64,000 nt of DNA. It comes from JAHIQC01 sp964565645 (lineage in GTDB: Bacteria; Actinomycetota; Coriobacteriia; Anaerosomatales; JAHIQC01). A program made the translations under genes and the position numbers. Positions 26,730 through 36,226 of the stretch are shown one piece after another. How positions within the stretch are numbered: the first letter of the stretch is position 1; every line of letters starts with the position of its first letter. The stretch spans positions 180,514 through 244,513 of the forward strand of contig CAZMFQ010000003.1 in the NCBI GenBank assembly GCA_964565645.1. Reading direction: 5' to 3'. The notes below the pieces were generated by a model. That model was not told the DNA's origin. It saw nothing but the letters and a program-made list of their open reading frames with translations, and did no database searches.

Positions 26730-27235
26730 GTCGTCAACTCGTCGATGGGCCTGCGGGCGGGCTTCGCCGAGGACTCCGCGCTGTGCCCCACGGGAAGTAT
26801 GGCCACGGGAGTCACGGGTTCCTTGATGTCGAGCGCCTGCCGGACGGCCTTCTCGTCGAACGCACCGATCCAGCACGAAGCAAGGCCGCGGTCGACCGCG
26901 GCGAGCAGCATGTTCTGCGCGGCGGCCGCGGTGTCCTGGATCGCGTAGAGCATCTCACCGCGATCGCCGTAGCGCGCCGAGCACGGGCGTGGGTCGACGG
27001 AAACGACGATCACGACCGGCGCGGAGGTCGCCCAACGCTGATGGAGCGCGGATGCCAGGCGCTCGCGCGCCTCGACGCTGCGGACCACCGTGAACCGCCA
27101 GGGCTGGATGTTGCCCGCCGAAGGCGCGCTTACGGCCGCGAGCAACAGCGCCCGGATGTCGTCGTCGCCTACCGGCAGCTTCGCATTGAAGTGCCGGACG
27201 CTCCTGCGCTTGCCGAGTACCTCGCTGAACTCCAT
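26720..27235 (-). CDS. Nitroreductase-family protein
   Basis: FMN-dependent NAD(P)H oxidoreductase of 171 residues. The N-terminal FMN-phosphate motif KRRSVRHF, the SAPSAGNIQPWRF segment and the C-terminal CWIGAFDEKAVRQALDI and PVAILPVGH blocks are clear. Substrates in this family range from nitroaromatics to quinones and flavins, so no specific reaction is given. ATG at 27235 follows AGAGGTTCC; frames reaching further upstream have no plausible start signal. Confidence 0.88.
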   Translation of the reverse strand: MEFSEVLGKRRSVRHFNAKLPVGDDDIRALLLAAVSAPSAGNIQPWRFTVVRSVEARERLASALHQRWATSAPVVIVVSVDPRPCSARYGDRGEMLYAIQDTAAAAQNMLLAAVDRGLASCWIGAFDEKAVRQALDIKEPVTPVAILPVGHSAESSAKPARRPIDELTTWL

Positions 27236-27385
27236 CTGGAACCTCTCGTCGGGCCGTGCGGTCGCGCCTGCGAACGCCCATCGACCATCATGGATGACCG
27301 GCGAGCCGATGTCGCGGCCATCACATTCTAGAACAAGGGAATCACGCCCACACATCGAACAACAGCAGCAAGGAGGTGGCTGCAC

Positions 27386-27727
27386 GTGAGCATGCACGGA
27401 CCGGATGTGACAGATGAAGACATCGGGATGCGAGCCTTCCAGCTGCGCAAGGCCAAAGCGGTCGAGCGCGCGGTGGAACGGATGCGTCACTCCCTGAAGG
27501 ACCACTGGGCCGCGATGAGCAACCACGAGGTCGAGGAACTCGAGTGGGTCCTCGGCGAACTCTGGGCGTACATCGCCCGAGAGGACTGGGACCAGCTCCA
27601 CTTCGGCAAGCTGGACGCGCACGATGTGCGCATGATCCTCGGCCACGGTCGCGAGTTGCGCAAGCACTCGCGCAACGCGGTCGAGGTGCTGACGGACGTG
27701 GACAAGGTCGTCAGATCGAAAGGCTGA
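27386..27727 (+). CDS. Small hypothetical protein, highly charged
   Basis: Unrecognised 113-residue cytoplasmic protein, one of only four plus-strand genes. It is rich in Arg, Glu, His and Asp, predicted largely helical (RKAKAVERAVERMRHSLKDHW), with an acidic WVLGELWAYIAREDWDQLHF core. It has no signal peptide, membrane segment or cysteine. The GTG start is supported by AAGGAGG nine bases upstream, and a strong intrinsic terminator follows, so it is a real monocistronic gene. It diverges from the nitroreductase gene. Confidence 0.7.
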   Translation: MSMHGPDVTDEDIGMRAFQLRKAKAVERAVERMRHSLKDHWAAMSNHEVEELEWVLGELWAYIAREDWDQLHFGKLDAHDVRMILGHGRELRKHSRNAVEVLTDVDKVVRSKG

Positions 27728-27758
27728 GCCGGGAGACCGGGGGATTCCCGTTCAAGCC

Positions 27759-27796
27759 GAAACGCCGCCGGGTCAGCCCAGCGGCGTTTCGTTTTG
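27759..27796 (+). terminator. Intrinsic terminator of the small hypothetical gene
   Basis: Arms GAAACGCCGC (27759-27768) and GCGGCGTTTC (27781-27790) form a 10-bp stem, followed by GTTTTG. A GGG/CCC pairing inside the loop could extend it. Confidence 0.8.
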
Positions 27797-27908
27797 TGCT
27801 CGTGACCGATTCCCGGTCCGCACCCGGCGCCCGCGCCATCGGGGAGCCCGCGGCCCTCACTCGCTACAGCATGCGGCTTTGCGGTCCGGAACGGTTCGGG
27901 GTAGCATC

Positions 27909-27951
27909 GTGGGGCGGCGCCAGCACCCCCCGGTTGGCGACACCGCCCCAC
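27909..27951 (-). other. Large bipartite hairpin downstream of the V-ATPase operon
   Basis: Outer arms GTGGGGCGG and CCGCCCCAC (9 bp) enclose a second inverted repeat, CGCCA/TGGCG. A separate perfect stem CTTGCG-ATCA-CGCAAG lies at 27953-27968. Neither has a T-run. They probably mark the 3' end of the V-ATPase transcript. The rest of 27797-28006 shows no gene. Confidence 0.45.
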
Positions 27952-28006
27952 ACTTGCGATCACGCAAGACTCCCGGCACACCGTTCCGGCGCCCGGACCT
28001 GCCACG

Positions 28007-28654
28007 TCACGCTTGCTGCGCGGCCTTCTTGCGCTCGATCTTCTTCTTGACCTTCTTGAGCCTGAACAGGTCCTCGCGGGCGCGCTCGTCGAGAGTCTGC
28101 CTGATGTAAGTCACCTGTTCGCGAAGCTGAGGCACGGTCACCTGCTCGAGAGCGTTGACCCGCCTGTTGGTCTTTTGGATCTCCTCGCCGAGTCGCTTGA
28201 GTCGCGTCTCGATGTCGGCATACTCGATGATGACATCCAGGATGCGCTCGAACTTGTCGGCGGTCTCGTCGACGCGGCTCGAGATACCCGTCACCGCGTA
28301 CCCTCTCGTGAACGAGGAGCGGATCGGGCTCTCGCCCTTGGTGACGACCGGCACCGATACACCCATGATCTTGGTACCGGTCATGTCCACGACGATCTCG
28401 CCCTTCGTGGCCATACCGGCGCTTCTGAGGGCGACCGTGCCGTCGACCGCCTTGGCGACCGCGAGCGAGTACTGGGCCTCCGAGACCGACTTCTGCAGCG
28501 ATTCGGACAACCGCAGGGTCTCGTCCATGACGCCCATGAACTCGATCAGGAGCGCATCCCGCTTCTGCTTGAGCAGGTCCATGCCCTGCTCCGCAAGCTT
28601 GATCTGCTCGCGACGCTCGAGGAGTTCAGCTCGTGTTGGCCGTACTTCCTCCAC
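28007..28654 (-). CDS. atpD: V/A-type ATPase subunit D (central rotor stalk)
   Basis: Rotor shaft of the V1/A1 sector. The 215-residue protein is almost entirely alpha-helical with two long heptad-rich arms. It opens with VRPTRAELLERREQIKLAEQG and closes with EQVTVPQLREQVTYIRQTLDE, the paired coiled coil typical of the family. A basic KKVKKKIERKKAAQQA tail ends it. Last gene of the nine-gene operon. Gene symbol follows V/A-ATPase usage and should not be confused with F-type atpD. Confidence 0.95.
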   Translation of the reverse strand: MEEVRPTRAELLERREQIKLAEQGMDLLKQKRDALLIEFMGVMDETLRLSESLQKSVSEAQYSLAVAKAVDGTVALRSAGMATKGEIVVDMTGTKIMGVSVPVVTKGESPIRSSFTRGYAVTGISSRVDETADKFERILDVIIEYADIETRLKRLGEEIQKTNRRVNALEQVTVPQLREQVTYIRQTLDERAREDLFRLKKVKKKIERKKAAQQA

Positions 28655-28663
28655 GATGCCCCC

Positions 28664-30097
28664 TTACAGGTCGCCGCCCTGGTCGCCGGCGTTCGGGTGG
28701 TACTTCTCGATGAAGTCGCGGACTCGCTTGAGCTCGCCCATGGGCAGACCGCTCATGAGCTCCCAGCCGATGGAGAGCGTCTCCTCGATGGTACGGCCCT
28801 CGTCCCCCTGGCCTACGATGCGGGACTCGAAGTCGTCCGCGAAGCGCAGGTAGCGGCGGTCGGTCTCGGAAAGCGCCTCCTCGCCCACGATGGCGACGAG
28901 CTTGCGCAGGTCGCGACCCTGGGCGTATGCGGCGTAGAGCTGGTTGGCCACCGCGCGGTGGTCGTCGCGCGTCTTGCCGTCGCCGATACCGAGGTTCATG
29001 AGCCTCGAGAGGCACGGCAGCGTGTCGATCGGCGGGTAGACTCCTCGGCGATGTAGATGACGAGAGAGCACGATCTGGCCCTCGGTGATGTAGCCCGTGA
29101 GGTCCGGGATCGGGTGCGTGATGTCGTCGTCGGGCATCGACAGGATCGGGAGCTGCGTCACGGAGCCGGGACGGCCCTTGATGCGGCCGGCGCGCTCGTA
29201 GATGGTCGAGAGGTCCGTGTACATGTACCCCGGGAAGCCACGACGACCGGGAACCTCTTCACGCGCCGTGGAGACCTCACGAAGAGCCTCACAGTAGTTC
29301 GTCATGTCCGAGAGGACGACGAGCACCTGCATGCCCTTCTCGAACGCGAGATACTCCGCGACCGTGAGCGCGCACCGCGGTGTGAGCAGGCGCTCGACCG
29401 TCGGGTCGTCGGCGAGGTTCAGGAAGAACACGACGCGCTCCAGGGCGCCGGTGCTCTCGAACTGCGACATGAAGTAACTCGCCTCGCGGTGGGTGATGCC
29501 CATCGCGCCGAACACGACCGCGAACTCCTCGCCCGACTTCACGCGCGCCTGACGGATGATCTGGGCGGCGAGCTCGTTGGCCGGCAGACCGGATCCCGAG
29601 AAGATCGGCAGTTTCTGACCGCGCACGAGCGTGTTCAGTCCGTCGATCGCCGAGATACCGGTCTCGATGAAGTCCGCCGGCTTCTCGCGGGTGTAGGGAT
29701 TGATCGGGTTACCGGTGATGTCGAGACGCGCCTCGGGGATGATCGGTGACCCGCCGTCGATCGGCTTGCCGACACCGTTGAGCGTCCTGCCGAGGAGTTC
29801 CGGCGAGACGGCGACCTTCGCCACTTCTTCGAGGAAGCGGACCTCGGTGCGGTCGACGTCGATGCCCTGCGTGCCTTCGAAGACCTGGATGACCGCGATC
29901 TCGCCGGCGATCTCCAGGACCTGTCCGGAGCGGATCGAGTCGTCCGGCATCCTGAGCGACACCATCTCGTTGTACGCGACGTTGTGCACGTTGTTCACGA
30001 AGACCAGTGGTCCGGTGACGTACGAGATGGTGCGGTAGTCCGTAGAAACCAGCGACTGCTTGGGGGTTTCCGGACGTGTCATCGTGTCCTGGGCCAC
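28664..30097 (-). CDS. atpB: V/A-type ATPase subunit B (non-catalytic)
   Basis: Regulatory nucleotide-binding subunit that alternates with A in the head. The 477 residues have the V-ATPase B pattern: beta-barrel start YRTISYVTGPLVFV, PIFSGSGLPANELAAQI where a true Walker A would be in A, VVLSDMTNYCEALRE and the C-terminal helical domain. There is no catalytic P-loop, as expected. It sits one base after the stop of subunit A, so expression is coupled. Confidence 0.97.
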   Translation of the reverse strand: MAQDTMTRPETPKQSLVSTDYRTISYVTGPLVFVNNVHNVAYNEMVSLRMPDDSIRSGQVLEIAGEIAVIQVFEGTQGIDVDRTEVRFLEEVAKVAVSPELLGRTLNGVGKPIDGGSPIIPEARLDITGNPINPYTREKPADFIETGISAIDGLNTLVRGQKLPIFSGSGLPANELAAQIIRQARVKSGEEFAVVFGAMGITHREASYFMSQFESTGALERVVFFLNLADDPTVERLLTPRCALTVAEYLAFEKGMQVLVVLSDMTNYCEALREVSTAREEVPGRRGFPGYMYTDLSTIYERAGRIKGRPGSVTQLPILSMPDDDITHPIPDLTGYITEGQIVLSRHLHRRGVYPPIDTLPCLSRLMNLGIGDGKTRDDHRAVANQLYAAYAQGRDLRKLVAIVGEEALSETDRRYLRFADDFESRIVGQGDEGRTIEETLSIGWELMSGLPMGELKRVRDFIEKYHPNAGDQGGDL

Positions 30098-31849
30098 TTA
30101 GTACACCTCGATCCCTGCTATTTCCTCGGCCAGTTCGTTTGCGAATGCGGGAAGGTTCGCCATAGCCTCTTCATGCGGCGTCGTCTTCATGACCGCGATG
30201 CGGTCCTTGATCGGCATGTCGAGGATCTGGCGCAGCGAGACGCCCCTGTTGAGCGCGCCGACGGCCGCATCGTTGAAGGCCATGATGACCTTGAGCATCA
30301 TGTAGGCCTTCTTGGGCGGGCAGTACGCGTCGACCTCGTCGAACGCGAACTGCTGCAGGAAGTCCTCGCGAAGCATGCGCGCGACTTCCAGGATGACCTT
30401 CTCGGATTCGGGCAGCGCGTCGGGACCGACGAGTTGCACGATCTCCTGGAGCTCGGTCTCCTTCTGCAGGATGAACATCGCGCGGTCACGGATCTCCTGC
30501 CAGTCATGCGCCACGTTCTCCTCGTACCAGCCGCGGATCTGACCGCCGTACAGGGTGTACGACTTCGTCCACGAGATGGCCGGGAAGTGCCGGCGATGGG
30601 CCAGCGAGGTGTCCAGCGCCCAGAAGGCGCCGGTGACCCGCAAGGAGTTCTGCGTCATCGGCTCCGACATGTCGCCGCCAGCGGGTGAGACCGCGCCGAC
30701 CATCGTGACGGATCCGATACGGTCGTCGGTGCCCAGCGGGCGCACACGACCCGAACGCTCGTAGAACGCGGCGAGACGGGTCGCGAGATAGGCGGGGTAG
30801 CCTTCCTCGCCCGGCATCTCCTCGAGTCGACCGGAGACCTCACGAAGCGCCTCGCCCCAGCGGGACGTGGAGTCGGCCATCATGGCGACGTTGTAGCCCA
30901 TGTCGCGGTAGAACTCCGCGAGCGTCGCGCCCACGTAGATGGAGGCCTCGCGCGCGGCGACCGGCATGTTCGAGGTGTTCGCCACGAGCACCGTCCGGTC
31001 CATGAGCGGAGCGTCGGTGCGCGGGTCCATGAGTTCCGGGAACTCCGTGAGCACCTCGGTCATCTCGTTGCCGCGCTCGCCGCAGCCGATGTAGACGATG
31101 ATGTCCACGTCGGCCCATTTCGCGAGCGACTGCTGCGTGACGGTCTTGCCCGTCCCGAAGCCGCCCGGGATGATCGCGTTTCCGCCCAGGGCGATCGGGA
31201 AGAACGTGTCCAGGATCCGCATGCCCGTGGTGAACGGGTGCGTCGGATCCAGCTTGCGGTCGTATGGCCGGCCCTGACGTACGGGCCACCACTGCGACAT
31301 CTTGATCTCGGTGCCGTCCTCGAGCGTGGCGACCACCTGATCCACGGTGTAGTCGCCCTCCGCGACGGTCGTCGCGACCTTGCCCTTGGTCCTTGGCGGC
31401 ACCATGACCTTGTGGAGGATCGTGCGTCCCTCGGGAGTGGTCCCGACGACGTCGCCGGGGCCTACCTCCTGGCCGACCTCGGCCACGGGGGTGTAATGCC
31501 ACGTCATCGTGCGGTCGAGCGCCGAAGCCACGGTACCTCGCTCGATGTAGTCTCCCGACTGCTCCGCGATCACGGGCAGAGGTCGCTGAACCCCGTCATA
31601 GATAGACGAGAGCAGACCCGGACCCAGCTCGACCATGAGCGGGCCTTCGGTGGACTCGACAAGGTCGCCGACCTTAAGGCCGGACGTGTCCTCGTAGACC
31701 TGGATCGTCGCGTTGTCGCCTTCGAGACGGATGACCTCACCCATGAGGCCCTGCTCACCGACGCGCACAACGTCGTACATCTTGGCGCCGAGCATTCCCT
31801 TGGCTACGACGACAGGTCCTGTGATTTTGTAGATCGTTCCGACTATCAT
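30098..31849 (-). CDS. atpA: V/A-type ATPase subunit A (catalytic)
   Basis: ATP-hydrolysing or synthesising subunit. The 583 residues include the beta-barrel (GTIYKITGPVVVAKG), the V-type non-homologous region (about 110-190), Walker A GGFGTGKTVTQ near residue 230, the catalytic glutamate stretch CGERGNEM and the DSTSRWGEALREVS block. The ATG shares a base with the stop of subunit F (31849). This chain settles the V/A- rather than F-type identity. Confidence 0.98.
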   Translation of the reverse strand: MIVGTIYKITGPVVVAKGMLGAKMYDVVRVGEQGLMGEVIRLEGDNATIQVYEDTSGLKVGDLVESTEGPLMVELGPGLLSSIYDGVQRPLPVIAEQSGDYIERGTVASALDRTMTWHYTPVAEVGQEVGPGDVVGTTPEGRTILHKVMVPPRTKGKVATTVAEGDYTVDQVVATLEDGTEIKMSQWWPVRQGRPYDRKLDPTHPFTTGMRILDTFFPIALGGNAIIPGGFGTGKTVTQQSLAKWADVDIIVYIGCGERGNEMTEVLTEFPELMDPRTDAPLMDRTVLVANTSNMPVAAREASIYVGATLAEFYRDMGYNVAMMADSTSRWGEALREVSGRLEEMPGEEGYPAYLATRLAAFYERSGRVRPLGTDDRIGSVTMVGAVSPAGGDMSEPMTQNSLRVTGAFWALDTSLAHRRHFPAISWTKSYTLYGGQIRGWYEENVAHDWQEIRDRAMFILQKETELQEIVQLVGPDALPESEKVILEVARMLREDFLQQFAFDEVDAYCPPKKAYMMLKVIMAFNDAAVGALNRGVSLRQILDMPIKDRIAVMKTTPHEEAMANLPAFANELAEEIAGIEVY

Positions 31850-32181
31850 CAGCCTCGCCTCAGTGTGATGTCGAATCCTATCGCTCTCCGGATCAGGCGT
31901 GAGAGATACGCCCGGTGGTCCTCGCCGACCTCGAGCCGTTCCTTGATCGGCAACGAGATGACGATGGGCCTGTAGATCGAGTCGATCTTCTTCTGCGTAC
32001 GCTCGTCGATGACCGCCATCATCTTCTCGTTGACGGCGATGATGCCGCTTGCGTCGTCATCGATGAGCGAGTTGAGCTTCTTGCGGGCCACCTCGGTGGA
32101 ATCGGCGACTTCAACGTCGACCCCTGCGAGCCTGAACCCGTCCGCGGTGTCCGAGTCCGTGAGCACGACGAGCTTATACAA
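31849..32181 (-). CDS. atpF: V/A-type ATPase subunit F
   Basis: Small central-stalk subunit of 110 residues with the CheY-like fold; its start TDSDTADGFRLAGVDVEVADS and the segment IIAVNEKMMAVIDE are typical. It regulates rotation and hydrolysis. It overlaps the end of subunit C by eight bases. Confidence 0.93.
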   Translation of the reverse strand: MYKLVVLTDSDTADGFRLAGVDVEVADSTEVARKKLNSLIDDDASGIIAVNEKMMAVIDERTQKKIDSIYRPIVISLPIKERLEVGEDHRAYLSRLIRRAIGFDITLRRG

Positions 32182-33268
32182 GGATGAGCTCCCCTCTCAC
32201 GCGTTCGACCGGCATGCCGACGGCCTTTCCTTTGACGATGATGCGCAGGTTCGTGATCTCGTTCTGCTTGCCCCACAGGTACGCGATGCAGACCCCGACG
32301 CCGAGCGGGTCGCCTGTGCCGAGCATGAGCGCCTTGCGCATCAGGTAGTCCTCCAACGCACGCTCGAAGACAGCGATCGAGTTCTCCTCGAGATACTTCA
32401 TCGCAGCGTCATCGAGCGCCTTGCCGTACGGGGTACCGCGCAGCCGGTCGAGCACCTCGTCTATGTCGGACATCTTGGCGAGTTCCAGATACAACTCGGG
32501 CTTGATGTCCACCCCGCCCGCAAGGAAGAACCCTGCGATGTTGACGGTCTCAAGGTCCGCCTTCTGTAGGCGGAAGACCATGACGAGGTTCGCGATGTCC
32601 ACCTGTATGGCAAGGATGCGCTTGGCAAGCCGGCTGTTGGTGCCCCGCCGCATCAGCCTCTGCGAGGCCCATGTGGTGTAGTACCGGTCCACCGCGAGTT
32701 CGATGTCGGCCAGTTCACCGCTCTTGAGGAACTCCGTGTACCCCTCACGCAGAGCCATCCCGTACGGGAGGCCCCACGTGACCGCGGTATCGACCACCGC
32801 GCGCACATCGTCCTGCATCGCAAGCGCCTCGAGATCGATCAGTGAGAGCTGCCCTGCGGGCAACAGGCCCTCCGCGATCTCTTCGGCGGTCAGGTGCATG
32901 TGCTTGCCGCGCAGGATCGTCTTGATGTTGAAGACGTCCCATCGGCCGAGCAGCGTCGTCACCAGGAACTGGGCCTCCTCGTTGAGGAATCCCAGGACCT
33001 TGCGGAACGTGCGTACCATGTTGTTCTTGAGTGCCTCGTCGATCGCCGCCGCGTCGCGACCGTGGATGAGCGAATCCTCCAGGTCGGGACCGTACTCCGT
33101 CTCGGAGAGCTCCTGTATGAGACGTTGAACGTCCGGGGTCGCGATCAGACCGTCCAGGAAGGCCTTGTCGAGCAGTCTCGAGCGCATGCCGCGGATGCGG
33201 GCGTTCGAGTACCCGTAGTCCTTGCCTCCGGTGGCCTCTTTGCGGGTCTTCGATGCCGTGGGACTCAT
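32174..33268 (-). CDS. atpC: V/A-type ATPase subunit C (central stalk socket)
   Basis: 364-residue helical funnel that couples the shaft to the membrane ring. Diagnostic pieces are DYGYSNARIRGMRSRLL at the N-terminus, the three-fold NIKTILRGKHMHL segment and the closing WGKQNEITNLRIIVKGKAVG. The start overlaps subunit E by four bases (ATGA). Confidence 0.94.
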   Translation of the reverse strand: MSPTASKTRKEATGGKDYGYSNARIRGMRSRLLDKAFLDGLIATPDVQRLIQELSETEYGPDLEDSLIHGRDAAAIDEALKNNMVRTFRKVLGFLNEEAQFLVTTLLGRWDVFNIKTILRGKHMHLTAEEIAEGLLPAGQLSLIDLEALAMQDDVRAVVDTAVTWGLPYGMALREGYTEFLKSGELADIELAVDRYYTTWASQRLMRRGTNSRLAKRILAIQVDIANLVMVFRLQKADLETVNIAGFFLAGGVDIKPELYLELAKMSDIDEVLDRLRGTPYGKALDDAAMKYLEENSIAVFERALEDYLMRKALMLGTGDPLGVGVCIAYLWGKQNEITNLRIIVKGKAVGMPVERVRGELILV

Positions 33269-33843
33269 GAGAACAGAATCTCCGCCACATCGGCCTGAGC
33301 CATCAGGCGCACCTTGTCGAGCCTGTCCTCAAGCGTGTTGCGCCGCATGATCCGGCCGTCGTCCACGGTCATGACCAGACCGCCCCTCGACGTGAGTTCC
33401 GGGCGTACGGCGGCCTGGATCCCCAGCTCGGCGAGAGTGCTCTTGGCGAGCGCCTCGTCCGCGGGATCCACCCAGACCTCCATGTCGCCGGAAAGGCCGG
33501 TGGCGGCCTCCTCGGCCAGGGCCTTGAAGATGGCCGGGTACTCGGGCTTGGCGCGCACCGAACCGAGCGCGGCGAGGGCTGCGTCGAACGCAGCACTCAC
33601 ACCGCCCTCTTTGACGGCGGCGACACGCTTCTTGCTCCCGAGCCTTGCGCTGTTCACGGTCTGAGAGGCGCGATGGCGCGTGGTGCGCTCCGCCTCCTCG
33701 ACCCTGCCCGAGCGGATCCTTGCAGCCTCGTCCGTGGCGTCCTCGGCAATAGCCTGGGCCTGGTCACGGGCGACCTGCAGTATCAGCTCACATTCCTGCT
33801 GCGCCTGGTCTTCGAGGGCTCTGAAGATATCTTCGAGTGCCAT
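33265..33843 (-). CDS. atpE: V/A-type ATPase subunit E (peripheral stalk)
   Basis: 192-residue stator protein with a long N-terminal helix (LEDQAQQECELILQVARDQAQ) that pairs with the G/H subunit, and a globular C-terminal domain ending in an RRNTLEDRLD segment that binds the head. Consistent with its place after the c-ring gene. Confidence 0.92.
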   Translation of the reverse strand: MALEDIFRALEDQAQQECELILQVARDQAQAIAEDATDEAARIRSGRVEEAERTTRHRASQTVNSARLGSKKRVAAVKEGGVSAAFDAALAALGSVRAKPEYPAIFKALAEEAATGLSGDMEVWVDPADEALAKSTLAELGIQAAVRPELTSRGGLVMTVDDGRIMRRNTLEDRLDKVRLMAQADVAEILFS

Positions 33844-33888
33844 CTGTCGGATTCTCCTCCGCGTTGCGTGCTATCGAACGGTCGCCTG

Positions 33889-34209
33889 CTAGCCGTTGAT
33901 CATGATCGCGGAGACGAAACCGAGCAGAACGATGATTTCCGGGAGCGCCTGGAGCGTGATGATCCAGATCGACACCTCGGGGCGCTCAGCGAGCGTACCG
34001 GCACCAGCGGAGCCGATCTTCGCCTGCGCGTAGCCGGCGCCCAGCGCGGAGAGACCCATGGCCAGACCAGCGGCCATCGCCTTACCGACATTCGTCTGCC
34101 AGTCTGCTGCGGGTGCCGCAGCCTCCTGTGCCAGAGCGATTGCCGGGACCAGCATGGTCAGTACGAATGTACTGCCAAACACCCACCTTGCGAGCCGATT
34201 CTTGATCAT
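33889..34209 (-). CDS. atpK: V/A-type ATPase subunit K (membrane ring proteolipid)
   Basis: The ion-carrying c-type subunit. It is 106 residues with an N-terminal signal-like segment (about 1-27, ending AIALA), then only two membrane helices: one with GLSALGAGYAQAKIGSAGAG and one with LQALPEIIVLLGF. The ion-binding glutamate is the E of LPEII, and a glutamine (AQAK) lies in the first helix. This resembles the Thermus proteolipid (one hairpin) rather than the four-helix Enterococcus type. The residues after the Glu are I-I rather than the Ser/Thr of sodium rings, so proton use is inferred. Confidence 0.93.
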   Translation of the reverse strand: MIKNRLARWVFGSTFVLTMLVPAIALAQEAAAPAADWQTNVGKAMAAGLAMGLSALGAGYAQAKIGSAGAGTLAERPEVSIWIITLQALPEIIVLLGFVSAIMING

Positions 34210-36191
34210 GCGCTCTTTTCACCTCCGGTTTTCGTGAACGGTTTGTACTGCTGCTTTCCGGTCTCATAGAACTTCCCGAAGAACTCCAGGAAATTGAGAC
34301 GCAGTGCATGGATTGAGGGGCTGAACGCCGCGATGATGAAGTTCAGCCCGTGGAGCAGGATGCCGATGACAAGACCGGCCACAAGGTTGCCCGTGTTGGC
34401 GACGATCTCGTTGACGGCGTCGGCGAAGATGGCGCCGGCCAGGCCGACCGCCATGATTCGGATGTAGCTCGCCATGTGCGCGACCGACTCGACCGTCTCG
34501 ACGACGCCCATGACGCCGCCGCCCCGGATCGCGTAGATGAAGCCACCGAACGCGATCGCGGCGAACAGCAGCTGCCCCCACACGGTCCAGCTACCGAAAC
34601 GCTCAGCCGAGAAGCCGATGACGACAGCGATGGCCACTGCGACGAGGAGGGTGAGGATACCGCCCTTCTCATACAGGTGATGCTTGTTCTTGGTCCTGAC
34701 GGCGTTCACTACGCCGAACACAAGACCGAGGATGATCTGCACAACACCCACCGCGATGGCGATGAGCATGAATGTCTGAACGAACTCGACCCTGTAGAAC
34801 GGCAATGTCACAGGCCCGAGTTCCAACGGCCTGATCACATCGAAGAACGCCGGGCCAAGCAGGTTCCCGAAGAACTCGCCGTACAGGAACCCGAAGGCGA
34901 TGACCGCCGTGGACGCCGGGCCCAGGATCGACGTCGCGAGCTGTATACCGTCGCTGTCCTTGAACTTGAAGCGAAGCCACAGCACGATGCCGAGCATGAT
35001 CATTCCGTACCCGATGTCACCGACGATCATTCCGAAGAACAGCGGGTAGAAGACAAACAGCATCCATGTGGCGTCCATGGTGCCGTAGCGCGGCATTCCG
35101 TAGACGCCGAGGAGCTTCTGGAACGGCTCCATGGCGGGGTTGTTCTTGAGCGCGACCGGCGTGTCGGCGTACTCCTCCTCGCGGATCTCGGTCTGGTTGA
35201 CGATGACGTCGTCCTTCCAGCGCTCGAGTATCTGGGCCATCAGCGGCTTGACGTCGCTGACGGGCATCCAGCCGGTGATCACGAAGGCGTACTCCGTGCG
35301 GCCGAACTTGGGGATCGCGTTGATCTCCTCGGTCTTGTCGATCAGCACGTCGCGGATGGTCGACAGCTTGAGCTGCCATTTGAGCGACATCTTCTCGAGT
35401 TCCGTCGAGACCTTGCCGAGCTCATCGGGAAGCTGGCTGCGACGCGCGCGGAGTTCGTCGTACGCGACGTCGAAGGGCATGTCCTGGAACTCGGAAGGGA
35501 GCCGTATCTGGTTGACGTTCTCCATGGCCAGGAACTTGTGGACCGGCTCGGAGTACGTACGGTTGAACACGACGATCGCCGCCGTGGTGTCCTCGTCGAC
35601 ATCGGTGGAGACGATCTCGCACTGCTTGTGCGTGATCTTGTCGAGTTCCTCCTTGAGCTGCTCGAGTGCAGCCTTGTAGCGACGCTCCACGAGCAACGCC
35701 ACCGACTCGTATGCGCCGGTCGTGATGATCTGCTTCGCCAGCGGCTGGATCTTGTGGAGGATCGGCTCATACCGGGCGAGCAACGCGAGTTCGCCCTCGA
35801 TGGAGGTGTGGCTTGAAGCGAGCGAAGAGGTACGATCCTCGACCTCCCCGATCACCGAAGCCACCTCGTCCGCCAGCGCTTCGCTGTCCAAAGCGTAGAG
35901 GCGCGCGTACTCCGCCCTGCGCGCATCAGCGTCGATCGGCGTGTTGTCTCGATGCAGGGCCTTGAGGATCGCACGGACGCGGATCAGCATGTCATCCATG
36001 CGCTCCTGATCGCGCTGCTGTCTCTCGACGACCTCCATGCGCTCGATCGGGACTTCGCCCGACTGGATCTTGCGCGTGAGATCCTCGATATGCAGGCGAC
36101 CCTGTTCGTGAACCAGGCTCACGACATCGAAGAACAGGTTCTTGGGGCCGATGATCTCGACCTTAGCCATAGGAACGAGCACGTGCGACAC
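34206..36191 (-). CDS. atpI: V/A-type ATPase subunit I (membrane stator)
   Basis: Large membrane stator, 661 residues. The cytoplasmic half (1 to about 350) starts with MAKVEIIGPKNLFFDVVSLVHEQGRLHIED and is helical. The membrane half has about seven or eight segments with GDIGYGMIML, FLYGEFFGNLLG and the ring-facing SYIRIMAVGLAGAIFADAVN, whose arginine is the conserved proton-channel residue. GTG at 36191 is used; an in-frame ATG at 36170 (MAKVEIIG) is a good alternative. Stop overlaps subunit K by four bases. Confidence 0.93.
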   Translation of the reverse strand: MSHVLVPMAKVEIIGPKNLFFDVVSLVHEQGRLHIEDLTRKIQSGEVPIERMEVVERQQRDQERMDDMLIRVRAILKALHRDNTPIDADARRAEYARLYALDSEALADEVASVIGEVEDRTSSLASSHTSIEGELALLARYEPILHKIQPLAKQIITTGAYESVALLVERRYKAALEQLKEELDKITHKQCEIVSTDVDEDTTAAIVVFNRTYSEPVHKFLAMENVNQIRLPSEFQDMPFDVAYDELRARRSQLPDELGKVSTELEKMSLKWQLKLSTIRDVLIDKTEEINAIPKFGRTEYAFVITGWMPVSDVKPLMAQILERWKDDVIVNQTEIREEEYADTPVALKNNPAMEPFQKLLGVYGMPRYGTMDATWMLFVFYPLFFGMIVGDIGYGMIMLGIVLWLRFKFKDSDGIQLATSILGPASTAVIAFGFLYGEFFGNLLGPAFFDVIRPLELGPVTLPFYRVEFVQTFMLIAIAVGVVQIILGLVFGVVNAVRTKNKHHLYEKGGILTLLVAVAIAVVIGFSAERFGSWTVWGQLLFAAIAFGGFIYAIRGGGVMGVVETVESVAHMASYIRIMAVGLAGAIFADAVNEIVANTGNLVAGLVIGILLHGLNFIIAAFSPSIHALRLNFLEFFGKFYETGKQQYKPFTKTGGEKSA

Positions 36192-36226
36192 CCCCCACTG
36201 GTCGCCCGGCAGCGACCGACTCGGAA

